This document shows, in pieces, positions 1 to 8,621 of a stretch of 64,000 nt of DNA. The position numbers and the translations under genes are program-made. The notes beneath the pieces were generated by a model. That model saw nothing but the letters and a program-made list of their open reading frames with translations. It ran no database searches and was not told the origin of the DNA. Each line of letters begins with the position of its first letter. Position 1 is the first letter of the stretch. This stretch comes from Fretibacter sp964410285. GTDB taxonomy: Bacteria > Pseudomonadota > Alphaproteobacteria > Caulobacterales > Maricaulaceae. The stretch covers positions 1 through 64,000 of the forward strand of contig CAYPFR010000011.1 of the NCBI GenBank assembly GCA_964410285.1, given 5' to 3'.

Positions 1-33
1 CGGCTTGTTCCGCTCAAACTTCTCTTTTGCCAT
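1..33 (-). CDS. tuf: Elongation factor Tu, N-terminal fragment
   Basis: Only the first 11 codons lie in the window; the gene runs off the left edge. The minus-strand reading MAKEKFERNKP is the classic EF-Tu start. EF-Tu is the GTPase that delivers aminoacyl-tRNA to the ribosome. tRNA-Gly and tRNA-Tyr lie just upstream on the same strand, the usual tRNA-tuf arrangement of many bacteria, so co-transcription is likely. Confidence 0.85.
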   Translation of the reverse strand, partial: MAKEKFERNKP

Positions 34-221
34 GTCTTACTCTTTTCACAAGCTGGCCGCGCTAGCGGACTTCAAGTTCGGGCCAAGGCCCAGATTGATG
101 AGCCTATTATAAAGGCTCGTTAAGTGCACCAGACTTGGGAAGCCCCGGCGCGTTAATCAAGTCTTCAGAAAAGCTGGCCAAACAAGACCTCTGATCTGAA
201 CCTTTCCCGCGAGGGAAAGAA

Positions 222-295
222 TGGAGCGGGCGGCGAGAATCGAACTCGCGTCATCAGCTTGGAAGGCTGAGGTCTTACCACTACACAACGCCCGC
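222..295 (-). tRNA. tRNA-Gly (anticodon TCC)
   Basis: On the minus strand a complete 74-nt cloverleaf starts GCGGGCG and ends CGCCCGC-T-CCA, with the CCA encoded. The anticodon loop CTTCCAA gives TCC, which reads glycine GGA/GGG codons. The T-loop GTTCGATTC is intact. It lies 23 bp after tRNA-Tyr and upstream of tuf. Confidence 0.96.
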
Positions 296-318
296 GCGTC
301 GTTTCCTTTGGTAAAAGG

Positions 319-404
319 TGGTGGAGAGGATTGGATTCGAACCAATGTACACATACGTGATCAGATTTACAGTCTGACGCCTTTAACCACTCGGCCACCT
401 CTCC
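319..404 (-). tRNA. tRNA-Tyr (anticodon GTA)
   Basis: An 86-nt class II tRNA on the minus strand with a long variable arm, acceptor stem GGAGAGG/CCTCTCC, A73 and encoded CCA. The anticodon loop CTGTAAA gives GTA. It is the first gene of the tRNA-Tyr / tRNA-Gly / tuf group. Confidence 0.96.
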
Positions 405-559
405 CAAAATTTAACCGCCAGAACGCCTTTATTGGGCGTAAAAGCGGCTTTTAAACAATTATGTTGCCTCCAACAAAAAAGGCTCTGTATATGGGCAAGC
501 GTAAAACGCCAACAAACCAACAACAGAGAGCTCGTTCCTAACTGGTGCGTTCTATAGAG

Positions 560-1552
560 ATGTCAAAAGAAACGCGCAATAGCCGAATCCAAAGAAAATC
601 GACCAAAAGCCGCTCAAAGGCGGGCGTAAAGGGCGGCTCAGGCGCAGAATCGCGCACTCGCCCCCGCAGAGCCGATGGAATGAAGAGCCCTGCAGCTATA
701 TCCGTGCCGATTTCACCCCGAAAACGCGGCGAACTGCACAGCCACGGCGGGAATCAGCCCCAAAACGGCACAAGGCGCGCCCGGGGTAAGGGCCGAGAGG
801 GCGGAGCCGGCTGGATTTGGGGCGCCCATGCCTGCACCGCCGCCCTTGCCAACCCCAAGCGCACAGTTCACCAAATCATGATGACAGAGGCTGCGCAAAG
901 CCGTTATCCCATCCCAGACGGCGCGCCTTTGCCCAAAATTGTCTTGCCGGGCATGCTTGATCGGCAGCTATCGGGCGCGGGTGGGCAGAGCGTTTCTCAT
1001 CAGGGCATTGCCATGAAATGTGCCCCGCTGGAATGGCCGGCTCTTGAGGACATTTGCGCGCACGCGGGCGAAGACGCGCTCATTCTTGTGCTCGACCAAA
1101 TTACTGACCCGCATAATGTCGGGGCCATGCTGCGGCTGGCCTCGGCTTTCGGCGTAAGCGCGCTGGTCATGCAGGACCGCAATGCCCCGCCGCTCTCGGG
1201 CGCAGTCGCCAAAGTCGCAGTGGGATGCCTTGAGAGCGTGGCAGTCTGCCGCGTCACCAATATCGCCAATACGCTCGAGACCCTAAAGACCCAAGGCTTT
1301 ATGGTCACGGGGCTGGCAGGGGAAACCGAACTCACCCTCGCCAAAGCCCTTGCTCCTTCCAAGGACGGCGAGCGCGGCCGCCACGCTATTGTCATGGGCG
1401 CGGAAGGCCCGGGCCTGAGAGCACGGGTCGCCAAGACATGTGATCAACTCGCGCGTATAGAGATGAAAAGCCGGCCTGTACCGGGACAAGCCGAGAGCCT
1501 AAATGTAGCAACTGCCGCCGCCATTGCGCTTTATGAGGCGCGGCGGGGGTAG
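560..1552 (+). CDS. rlmB: TrmH/RlmB-family RNA 2'-O-methyltransferase
   Basis: SPOUT-class methyltransferase expected to 2'-O-methylate a 23S rRNA guanosine (RlmB type) using SAM. A substrate-binding region begins near residue 85 (GWIWGAHACTAAL). The C-terminal knotted domain has all three SpoU motifs: DPHNVGAMLRLASAFG, IVMGAEGPGLR and ESLNVATAAAIALYE. The first ~80 residues are a basic, low-complexity extension rich in Lys, Arg and Ser, longer than in E. coli RlmB. ATG 560 is preferred over an in-frame GTG at 545. The exact target nucleotide cannot be read from sequence; a tRNA target (TrmH) is less likely because of the N-terminal substrate domain. Confidence 0.85.
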   Translation: MSKETRNSRIQRKSTKSRSKAGVKGGSGAESRTRPRRADGMKSPAAISVPISPRKRGELHSHGGNQPQNGTRRARGKGREGGAGWIWGAHACTAALANPKRTVHQIMMTEAAQSRYPIPDGAPLPKIVLPGMLDRQLSGAGGQSVSHQGIAMKCAPLEWPALEDICAHAGEDALILVLDQITDPHNVGAMLRLASAFGVSALVMQDRNAPPLSGAVAKVAVGCLESVAVCRVTNIANTLETLKTQGFMVTGLAGETELTLAKALAPSKDGERGRHAIVMGAEGPGLRARVAKTCDQLARIEMKSRPVPGQAESLNVATAAAIALYEARRG

Positions 1553-1573
1553 AAATTGGCCCTTAAGCGCGCC

Positions 1574-3103
1574 TCAATTTCCGCAGATATTCGGATAAGC
1601 CTGTTCGAAGCGCTCTAGTCTGGCGAAATCATCATTTATGCTTTTATCCTTATAGCCATCGATCCGGCCTTTCGCGTAGCGGTAATTATCACATGCGCGC
1701 AGCGGCTTTCCTGTTCGCGCCATAACATTAGCTACGCTCAAATACTCCCCGATACTACCGGAATTCAAAAAACGCTCATAGCTACGTTCAACGGCTTCTA
1801 GGCTTATGGCGCTCACCGTAACATTTGACCGCCCGAGCAAAGATAGCAAATGCAAATTGGAGGGTTTATTGCTCGGGTCCAGCGTCAGCGCGTCTTCAAA
1901 ATATTTGACTGCCTTCATAAGCTCGGCGTCTGTTTCGAAAATTTTAGCCTCACCCTTCTCAAGGCCATCGAACTGCTCGGACCAGAGCTTTTGATAGGCA
2001 ATATCACCGCGTAGCCGAAGCAGATGAGAGCTCACCTCCCCACCGTTGATTGCTTTGCTGAGATAGCTCCGCGCGCTCTCATAGTCCTTATTTATCATAG
2101 CCGCTTCGGCTTGGAGTAATGAAAATTCGGCTTTTTCGCCAACTGTTGGCGCGATTTTAGCTAACCTTTTCTTAAATTTAGCGGCGTCCTTTTTTTGTAA
2201 AAAGCTAAGCTGCGCTTTGGCGTAAACCAGTTCAAATTCGGCATCCGAGAGCTCAGAGATAGTTACCTCATGCTTTAACAAGGCAGGAGAGGCCTTAAAA
2301 CTAGCGACTGGAAAAGTGTTTTTATTCCAATAGAGACGCGCGCGTTTATGAAACTCTTCAATGCTAAGACCGAAAGCCTGCTCAAAAGCCTCCAAAGCAT
2401 CTGTTTTTTTCTTAAGCGCCTTTAGATAATTCGGTAGATTCTCTGAGAGCTCAGGCGTGTTTTGCAAATAATGCACATATAGCCAGCTCTGCCCGTAAAA
2501 CTTATCCAGGCGGCGCGTGACGGGGTAGCGTGTGACTGCTCTCAAAATGGTTTCGGGATCCATAAGCGCGCCGTTTTTAATAGAGCGTCCATGGCTGACA
2601 TTGGGCGCGCCAATTGTGATCACATCATCGACAATGTTAAATGTGCTTAGGTAATTCGCGAAACCCTCATCGTACCAGCGCGGATAAACATCCTTGCTTA
2701 GCGCGTGCAATACATGATGGCTATATTCATGAAAAGCCACTTGGGATGACCATTTATTACCCCGAAAACCGCCAGAGGACACGGTTAGAAATATCGGTCC
2801 CTCACTCGCCTGAAGATAGAGCCCCGCCGCGCCTCTGCTGCTGGCAAAAAGATTGAGCTTTTTGCTATTTTTAAACGCATATATCCGAAGCGGCACAGGA
2901 TCAGGGCGGTTTTTCACCTCAGAGAGCGCTAAGATCACAGATCTATAAATTTCTAAATTTCGGACAAGACGCTTTCCGTCTTCGGGGCGTACATCCCCGT
3001 AAAGGACAATATTTTCGGATTTGATTTCCAAATTTGCTGCGGCGGCCGCGGGACAAAAAACCAAAACCAAAGCAAGCCAAAAAGCCATCAGGTTTATTCT
3101 CAT
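1574..3103 (-). CDS. Exported HExxH peptidase-like protein with TPR-like C-terminus
   Basis: A 509-aa protein with a Sec-type signal peptide (hydrophobic residues 5-18, then AAAAANLE). Around residue 125 is a zinc motif VAFHEYSHHVLHAL, followed about 20 residues later by WYDEGFANYLS. HExxH plus a downstream Glu is the gluzincin (peptidase MA-like) arrangement. Roughly residues 290-490 are helical and TPR-like, with EALTLDPSNKPSNLHLLSLL as the clearest unit. The RBS GGGAGACGAGAG sits directly before ATG 3103. Probably a periplasmic protease or a peptidase-fold scaffold; the substrate is unknown. It stands alone and is convergent with the rRNA methyltransferase gene. Confidence 0.7.
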   Translation of the reverse strand: MRINLMAFWLALVLVFCPAAAAANLEIKSENIVLYGDVRPEDGKRLVRNLEIYRSVILALSEVKNRPDPVPLRIYAFKNSKKLNLFASSRGAAGLYLQASEGPIFLTVSSGGFRGNKWSSQVAFHEYSHHVLHALSKDVYPRWYDEGFANYLSTFNIVDDVITIGAPNVSHGRSIKNGALMDPETILRAVTRYPVTRRLDKFYGQSWLYVHYLQNTPELSENLPNYLKALKKKTDALEAFEQAFGLSIEEFHKRARLYWNKNTFPVASFKASPALLKHEVTISELSDAEFELVYAKAQLSFLQKKDAAKFKKRLAKIAPTVGEKAEFSLLQAEAAMINKDYESARSYLSKAINGGEVSSHLLRLRGDIAYQKLWSEQFDGLEKGEAKIFETDAELMKAVKYFEDALTLDPSNKPSNLHLLSLLGRSNVTVSAISLEAVERSYERFLNSGSIGEYLSVANVMARTGKPLRACDNYRYAKGRIDGYKDKSINDDFARLERFEQAYPNICGN

Positions 3104-3407
3104 CTCTCGTCTCCCGCCCGGCTTTTGGCTGCGTTATTGGCCCGCTCATGTTAGGCGCGCTTTGTGATTATAGCATGTTCTAAGCCCCGTGGATATAGCG
3201 CCCCGCATCTGGCCGCCTATCCAGACACTTAGACAACATTGCAGCGAAACTCTTGGGCGGCTCCCGCATTTATGCATAGCTGTGCGGCGTCATGCCGGGT
3301 TTAAATCAAGGTGCAGCCTCCCTAGATATTGCATGTGCCATGAGACGGCGCGCCCCAAGATCAATATTAGGGGCCAACCCTTATGGCCATTGACCACAGG
3401 ATCCTTC

Positions 3408-4094
3408 ATGACTTTGCACGCCAAGCCTGCCCATAAAATCCCTCTCAACACGCCAGCTCCTCGCAGAGTTGACCTTGAGCGCCCGCTGGAGGTCCATGTG
3501 AAGCCCAAAACGATGAGCGATAAGATCGCTTTTGGCTTTGTGCGTTTCCTTAGGTTCTTTGCCGATACATTTTTTGCCAAGCGCTATGGTCACCGCGCCG
3601 TTGTCCTTGAAACCGTGGCCGCCGTGCCGGGCATGGTCGGGGGGCTTTGGTTACATCTCACCGCGCTGCGCAAAATGCGCGACGATGAGGGCTGGATTCG
3701 GGTCTTGCTTGATGAGGCCGAAAATGAGCGCATGCATCTGATGACCTTTATCAAGATCGCGCAGCCCAATTGGTTTGAACGCGCGCTGATTATCATCGTT
3801 CAGCTACTGTTTTATAACGCCTATTTTTTCCTTTATCTGCTGGCCCCGCGCACGGCCCACAGAGTGGTGGGATATTTTGAAGAAGAGGCGGTGATCAGTT
3901 ACACGCAATATCTCGCCGAAGTCGATGCGGGCCGCCATGAGAACGTCCCCGCCCCGCAGCTCGCCATTGATTATTGGCAACTCCCCGAGGACGCGACACT
4001 GCGCGACGTTATTATCGCCGTGCGCGCGGACGAAGCCGAGCACAGGGATGTGAACCATAGTTTTGTTGATATGCTGGACGCGCGCAGAGCCTAG
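3408..4094 (+). CDS. aox: Alternative oxidase (AOX), cyanide-insensitive ubiquinol oxidase
   Basis: Membrane-bound di-iron ubiquinol oxidase that reduces O2 to water without proton pumping, bypassing complex III and cytochrome oxidases. The iron-ligand motifs are all present in order: LETVAAVPGMVGG, DEAENERMHLMTF, GYFEEEAVISYTQYL and RADEAEHRDVNH. A hydrophobic hairpin lies between the second and third motifs. Starting at ATG 3408 (AGGATCC upstream) gives 228 aa, the usual size for bacterial AOX; the reading frame stays open upstream to 3189, but that stretch does not look like AOX. No regulatory gene (such as a norR-type activator) adjoins it. Confidence 0.93.
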   Translation: MTLHAKPAHKIPLNTPAPRRVDLERPLEVHVKPKTMSDKIAFGFVRFLRFFADTFFAKRYGHRAVVLETVAAVPGMVGGLWLHLTALRKMRDDEGWIRVLLDEAENERMHLMTFIKIAQPNWFERALIIIVQLLFYNAYFFLYLLAPRTAHRVVGYFEEEAVISYTQYLAEVDAGRHENVPAPQLAIDYWQLPEDATLRDVIIAVRADEAEHRDVNHSFVDMLDARRA

Positions 4095-4167
4095 AAAATT
4101 CTGAGCAATTGAACTTCGGTGCTATTTGCGCGTATACTCCCCGACATAACAACAATTGGGGATGCTC

Positions 4168-4992
4168 ATGAGCGCTGATATTTTGGTTTATTTTTCGCAT
4201 GCAGCTGTGGTCGTGTTCGGACTGCTCACGGCGCTTTGGGCGCTGAGCGTGGCGGTGAAAGATGCGAGCCTGATTGATATTTTCTGGGGCTTTGGCTTTT
4301 TGCTTGTCGGCGCGGTTTGTCTTTATCTTGCCCCAGTGAAAACAGACTATCTGGCGTTGCTGGCGGCGCTGCCGATCATTTGGGGGGCGAGGCTAACGCT
4401 TTATCTCGGCCGGCGTAATCTCGGCCACGGAGAAGACAAGCGCTATATTTCTATGCAAAAACGCGCGGCAAAAAAAGGCATGAGCGAGCAGGGCTGGCGG
4501 CTGCGCAGCCTATTTACGATATTTTTCGGGCAAGGAATTTTAATCATGATCGTCAGCGCCCCTGTCTGGGTCGCCATGGCCACGGGGGACGCCGCAAGGA
4601 TTGGCGTCATGGCGATCGCCGGCGCCCTCCTCTGGCTTATCGGCTTTCTCTTCGAGGCCATTGGCGACGCGCAGCTCGCCGCCTTCCTCAAAGCTAACAA
4701 AGGTTATAACGGCCCAATTGAAAACAAACCCGTCATGGATAAGGGTCTATGGAAATATACGCGCCATCCCAATTATTTTGGCAATGCCTGTATGTGGTGG
4801 GGGATATGGCTCGTGGCCTGCGCCGCGCCGCTGGGTTGGGCTACGATAATTGCGCCAATCATCATGACCTTGCTGCTCACCAAAGTCTCGGGCCGCGATC
4901 TACTCGAGCGCGATATGGGTAAGCGCAAAAGCTATCAAGATTACATCGCCCGTACGAGCGGCTTCATCCCCATGCCGCCCAAGACGTCCTAA
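4168..4992 (+). CDS. DUF1295 membrane protein (steroid 5-alpha-reductase / ICMT-like fold)
   Basis: A 274-aa polytopic protein with about seven hydrophobic segments. The C-terminal signature of the family is clear: YTRHPNYFGNACMWWGIWL near residues 195-213, then GRDLLERDMGKRKSYQDYI. Members of this fold are reductases or methyltransferases acting on lipid substrates; the substrate here is unknown. GGGG at 4158-4161 is well spaced for ATG 4168; an in-frame ATG at 4162 is possible. It follows the oxidase gene on the same strand but with a 73-bp gap, and converges with the desaturase gene. Confidence 0.85.
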   Translation: MSADILVYFSHAAVVVFGLLTALWALSVAVKDASLIDIFWGFGFLLVGAVCLYLAPVKTDYLALLAALPIIWGARLTLYLGRRNLGHGEDKRYISMQKRAAKKGMSEQGWRLRSLFTIFFGQGILIMIVSAPVWVAMATGDAARIGVMAIAGALLWLIGFLFEAIGDAQLAAFLKANKGYNGPIENKPVMDKGLWKYTRHPNYFGNACMWWGIWLVACAAPLGWATIIAPIIMTLLLTKVSGRDLLERDMGKRKSYQDYIARTSGFIPMPPKTS

Positions 4993-5002
4993 GGCTGACC
5001 TC

Positions 5003-6109
5003 CTAAGCTGCGGCTCTGGCGGCGCGCAGGGCTTTGGCTTCGCGGTAGGTTACAAGGCGGCGCTCCTTGGCGTCCCATAACTTGAGGCGAACGGTTTTAA
5101 AGCTCTCCCATAGGGTCAAGCGGCGAATCTCGCCAAGCTTGGGATGGGCCTTGAGGATTTTGGACAGGTTATAATAAGGGATCCGTGCATAAAGATGGTG
5201 CACGTGATGGATGCCGATATTGGCCGTCATCCAGCGTAGCGGCTGCGGCAGATCGTAATGGGTACTGCCGTAAAGGGCGGCGTCATGAACCTGCCAATTC
5301 TCATCTTTATCCCACACAACATCTTCGAACTGGTGCTGCACGTAAAACAGCCACACACCAATCGCCGCCGCGATAGACGTAATACACAGATAAGTCACAA
5401 GGAAGGGTAGCAGCCCGAGCCAGAATATACCGCCAATGATAATTAAAGCCATGGCCAGATTCGTACCCATAGTTGAGAGCCAATATTTAGCGCCCTCTTT
5501 CATAAATCCGATCGGCAAGCGGTGATGCAGCAGGAAAATGAAGACGGGGCCAATGCCAAATAAAACAAAGGGGTTGCGGTAAAGCCGGTAGGTAAATTTC
5601 TTCCACGGCGTACGCGCTTCATACTCCTCAACGGTCAATGTCATGATGTCACCAATCCCGCGTTTATCCAAATTGCCGTGGCTGGCGTGATGAATAAGGT
5701 GGGAGCGCTTCCAAAGATCATAAGGCGTGACCGTGAAAATTCCGATCACTCGCCCAACCCAATCATTAGCGGCGCGGCTTTTGAAAAATGCGCCGTGGCT
5801 ACAATCGTGCTGAATAAGAAACAACCGCACGAGGAAAAAGGCAGCCAAAACACAAATGGGTATCGTCAAAAAATAGCTAAAGGCACTCGTCCAAACCGCC
5901 AGCGCCCAAAGGGCGATAAAGGGCACAAAGGTAATCACAAGCTCGATGAGGCTGCGCGCAAGATTGGGACTTTTGTAAGGGGCAATCGCCTTCAGCCAAC
6001 GGCTCGCCGGCAAAAGCTCCTGATTAACATGTCCGCCGATAATTTCGGCCGCTGGCTCGCCTTGGCCATTATGGCTGCGTTGCGATGCATTTGCTTTGTG
6101 TAAACTCAT
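5003..6109 (-). CDS. Membrane fatty acid desaturase
   Basis: Di-iron acyl desaturase expected to introduce a double bond into membrane acyl chains. The three histidine boxes are present: HDCSHG, HLIHHASHGN and GIHHVHHLYARIPYYNL. Two pairs of transmembrane helices separate them (roughly residues 45-85 and 185-235). ATG 6109 has a GGGGAAGAGG sequence just upstream; a longer start at 6157 is possible but adds 16 residues without family resemblance. It resembles the DesA/omega-6-like group by box spacing, but regiospecificity cannot be deduced. Convergent with the DUF1295 gene. Confidence 0.9.
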   Translation of the reverse strand: MSLHKANASQRSHNGQGEPAAEIIGGHVNQELLPASRWLKAIAPYKSPNLARSLIELVITFVPFIALWALAVWTSAFSYFLTIPICVLAAFFLVRLFLIQHDCSHGAFFKSRAANDWVGRVIGIFTVTPYDLWKRSHLIHHASHGNLDKRGIGDIMTLTVEEYEARTPWKKFTYRLYRNPFVLFGIGPVFIFLLHHRLPIGFMKEGAKYWLSTMGTNLAMALIIIGGIFWLGLLPFLVTYLCITSIAAAIGVWLFYVQHQFEDVVWDKDENWQVHDAALYGSTHYDLPQPLRWMTANIGIHHVHHLYARIPYYNLSKILKAHPKLGEIRRLTLWESFKTVRLKLWDAKERRLVTYREAKALRAARAAA

Positions 6110-6306
6110 GACCTCTTCCCCAGATCGAATCGCCCCTGTAATTGGGAGTGCCCACATTTTATCAAGGAATCTTTAATGCGGCGCCAGTGTTAAACACATT
6201 AAGTTTTCATCAGAAAGCAGCGGCAAGAACAAAACATAAACATTTTCTTGACTTTTATCCCTCATTCTGAAAATCAATAAGCGAAACTTCATCCGCCGGA
6301 GCTCAT

Positions 6307-7758
6307 ATGCCTAAGCCAACCTCCTGTTTCACGTGCCAATCTTGCGGCAGCGTCCATGGTAAATGGGCGGGGCGCTGCGATAGCTGCGGAGAGTGGAATA
6401 CGCTGGTCGAAGAAGTGCTGTCTCAAAATTCAAAGCCCGCCCATAAACGCCGTAAATCTCGCGCGATAGACTTTGTTGATTTGGGCGGAGAGAGCCAAGA
6501 GGTGCCGCGGCTTAAAACAGGCATTGCCGAACTTGACCGCGTTACCGGCGGCGGGCTTGTTGCAGGCTCCGCGCTTTTGGTGGGCGGGGACCCGGGCATT
6601 GGCAAGTCCACATTGCTCCTGCAAGCGACAGGGAAGCTTGCCGCGGCCGGAGCGAAAACGGCCTATATCTCCGGCGAGGAATCCGCCAATCAGGTTCGCC
6701 GCCGCGCCAAACGTCTGGGCGTGGCTGATATTCCCGTCGCCCTTGCCTCTGAAACCTCTCTTGGCCCTATTTTGGATGGCTTGATGGCCGAGCGGCCCGA
6801 TGTGGTGATTATCGACTCTATTCAAACGCTTTGGACAGATCAACTTGGCGCCGCGCCTGGCACAGTTGCGCAAGTGCGGGCCTGCGCGCAGGAGCTTACC
6901 CGCTTTGCAAAAAAGTCTGGTGCCTGCGTTATTCTGGTGGGTCATGTCACCAAAGACGGGCAAATTGCGGGCCCGCGTGTCGTCGAGCATATGGTGGATG
7001 CTGTGCTCTATTTTGAGGGCGACCGCGCCCATCAGTTCCGAATTTTACGCGCTCACAAAAACCGCTTTGGCCCGACAGATGAAATTGGCGTTTTCGAGAT
7101 GCGCGAAACCGGGCTTTGCGAAGTGCCAAACCCCTCGGCTTTATTTTTAGATGGACGAGGCGACACCTCCTCGGGCGCAGCAGTATTTGCCGGACTGGAG
7201 GGCACGCGTCCCGTGCTCACCGAAATTCAGGCTTTGGTCGCCCCCGCTGCCTTCGGGACTCCGCGCCGCGCGGTTGTTGGCTGGGACAGTTCCCGCCTTG
7301 CCATGGTGCTCGCCGTGCTTGAAGCGCGCTGCGGGGTCAGTTTTGCCGGAAAAGATGTCTATCTTAATGTGGCAGGCGGACTTCGGATTAATGAACCTGC
7401 CGCAGATCTGGCGGTGGCCGCTGCGCTGGTTTCCTCCGCCTTTGATTATCCGTTGCCGCCCGATTGCGTGATATTTGGCGAGATTAGCCTGTCGGGAGAT
7501 GTGCGCGCCGTTGGACGATCTGACGCCCGCCTCAAGGAAGCGGCCAAGCTCGGCTTTAAGCGGGCGATCACGGCCGCCCCGATCAAGCGCAGCCGCGCCG
7601 CAGAGACGAGCGCAGCGGGCGGACAGTCCAGCCCCAGCAGCAGCCCCAATGACAATAGCGCACTGCCAATGATTACAATCAAGACTTTAATCGATCTCGT
7701 GAACCGTGTAGACCAAGCTTCACAAGGCGGAGAGGATAATCAAAATTGGGCCGCCTGA
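6307..7758 (+). CDS. radA: DNA repair protein RadA
   Basis: RecA-like ATPase that promotes branch migration in recombinational repair. The N-terminal zinc finger is CQSCGS...CDSCGEW (residues 9-32). Walker A is GGDPGIGKST, the RadA signature AHKNRFGPTDEIG is intact, and the C-terminal Lon-protease-like domain follows (LNVAGGLRINEPAADLAVA). Between about residues 425 and 455 there is a Ser/Pro/Ala-rich low-complexity insert before the final helix. At 483 aa it is slightly longer than the usual ~455. A possible -35 (TTGACT) sits near 6248, but no convincing -10 follows it. cvpA starts 17 bp downstream. Confidence 0.97.
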   Translation: MPKPTSCFTCQSCGSVHGKWAGRCDSCGEWNTLVEEVLSQNSKPAHKRRKSRAIDFVDLGGESQEVPRLKTGIAELDRVTGGGLVAGSALLVGGDPGIGKSTLLLQATGKLAAAGAKTAYISGEESANQVRRRAKRLGVADIPVALASETSLGPILDGLMAERPDVVIIDSIQTLWTDQLGAAPGTVAQVRACAQELTRFAKKSGACVILVGHVTKDGQIAGPRVVEHMVDAVLYFEGDRAHQFRILRAHKNRFGPTDEIGVFEMRETGLCEVPNPSALFLDGRGDTSSGAAVFAGLEGTRPVLTEIQALVAPAAFGTPRRAVVGWDSSRLAMVLAVLEARCGVSFAGKDVYLNVAGGLRINEPAADLAVAAALVSSAFDYPLPPDCVIFGEISLSGDVRAVGRSDARLKEAAKLGFKRAITAAPIKRSRAAETSAAGGQSSPSSSPNDNSALPMITIKTLIDLVNRVDQASQGGEDNQNWAA

Positions 7759-7775
7759 AATAAAGAGGTTCACGC

Positions 7776-8456
7776 GTGAGTATAGGTCCCTGGACGTTTA
7801 CCGGCTTTGACATTGTTGTCCTGCTGGTCATTATCATTTCACTTCTTATGGCCGCCGGCCGAGGCTTATTTAGAGAGTTGATCTCCATTGCCGCCCTTGT
7901 GATGGGGGCGCTTGTTGCCCTCTTTGCCTATGGCCGGTTTCGCTTTGAGGCGCGAGAGCTGATCTCGCCAAACTGGCTCGCTGACGGCGCGCTGGCGCTC
8001 GGCACTTTTGCTATCATTTACATGATCATGGTTTTTTTGTTCTCGGGCATGGTAAAAAACCTGCGCGGGAAGTCCGTCGGCTTTCTTGATCGGTTGATGG
8101 GAGCGGCCTTTGGCGTGGCCCGCGGACTTTTGGTCTGCGCGCTCGCCGCAATGGTCTTTACCGCGTCCTACCGAGAGGCCAAAGCCGCACAAGAGTTTCG
8201 CAATGAAATGCAAAATAACGGCACAGCCATCACCGATGAAATGCTCGAGAAAGCGCCGAAATCTATTCAAGACGCTTTTTTGGACAGAGAACCAGAACTC
8301 CCCAAGGTCTTCCAGGGTTCCACCTTCTTCCCACTGCTTGAGCGGATTGGCGACGGTATTCGGGCCCTGCCTTTCTCCCGCATGGAGACTTTGGCGGACC
8401 GGCTCAAAAAAGGCGAAGACCTTGGCAAAATTGCCGAGGAACTCCAGACCCCCTAA
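7776..8456 (+). CDS. cvpA: CvpA family inner-membrane protein
   Basis: A 226-aa protein with four predicted transmembrane helices in the first ~120 residues (e.g. GFDIVVLLVIIISLLMAAGR), the CvpA/colicin V production layout, then a hydrophilic tail. It starts at GTG 7776 with AAAGAGG about 7 bp upstream. As in E. coli it precedes purF, a conserved linkage; a 165-bp gap to purF suggests a separate promoter for purF may exist. The biochemical role of CvpA is uncertain; envelope integrity and colicin V export have been linked to it. Confidence 0.9.
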   Translation: MSIGPWTFTGFDIVVLLVIIISLLMAAGRGLFRELISIAALVMGALVALFAYGRFRFEARELISPNWLADGALALGTFAIIYMIMVFLFSGMVKNLRGKSVGFLDRLMGAAFGVARGLLVCALAAMVFTASYREAKAAQEFRNEMQNNGTAITDEMLEKAPKSIQDAFLDREPELPKVFQGSTFFPLLERIGDGIRALPFSRMETLADRLKKGEDLGKIAEELQTP

Positions 8457-8621
8457 TTCCATAAGAGCCAGCCGGACTTCACGAAAAACTTACCCTAGAG
8501 TTAGAAATTCTCATTTTATTTCCACCTTCGCCCCTAGACTCTGCCAAGCGACTCCGTCATAGGGTTTGCACCTTGCGGACTCTCTCGGTGAGTCCCTCAT
8601 ATCTTCCCTATGGGGCCCTTT

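Noticed and set aside
165..454. Open frames across the tRNA-Gly/tRNA-Tyr region
   Set aside because: They lie on or opposite two complete tRNA genes and show no protein-like features.
3189..3407. Extended N-terminus of the alternative oxidase
   Set aside because: The extra 73 residues are unlike AOX and Cys/Arg/His-rich; a proper start with RBS lies at 3408.
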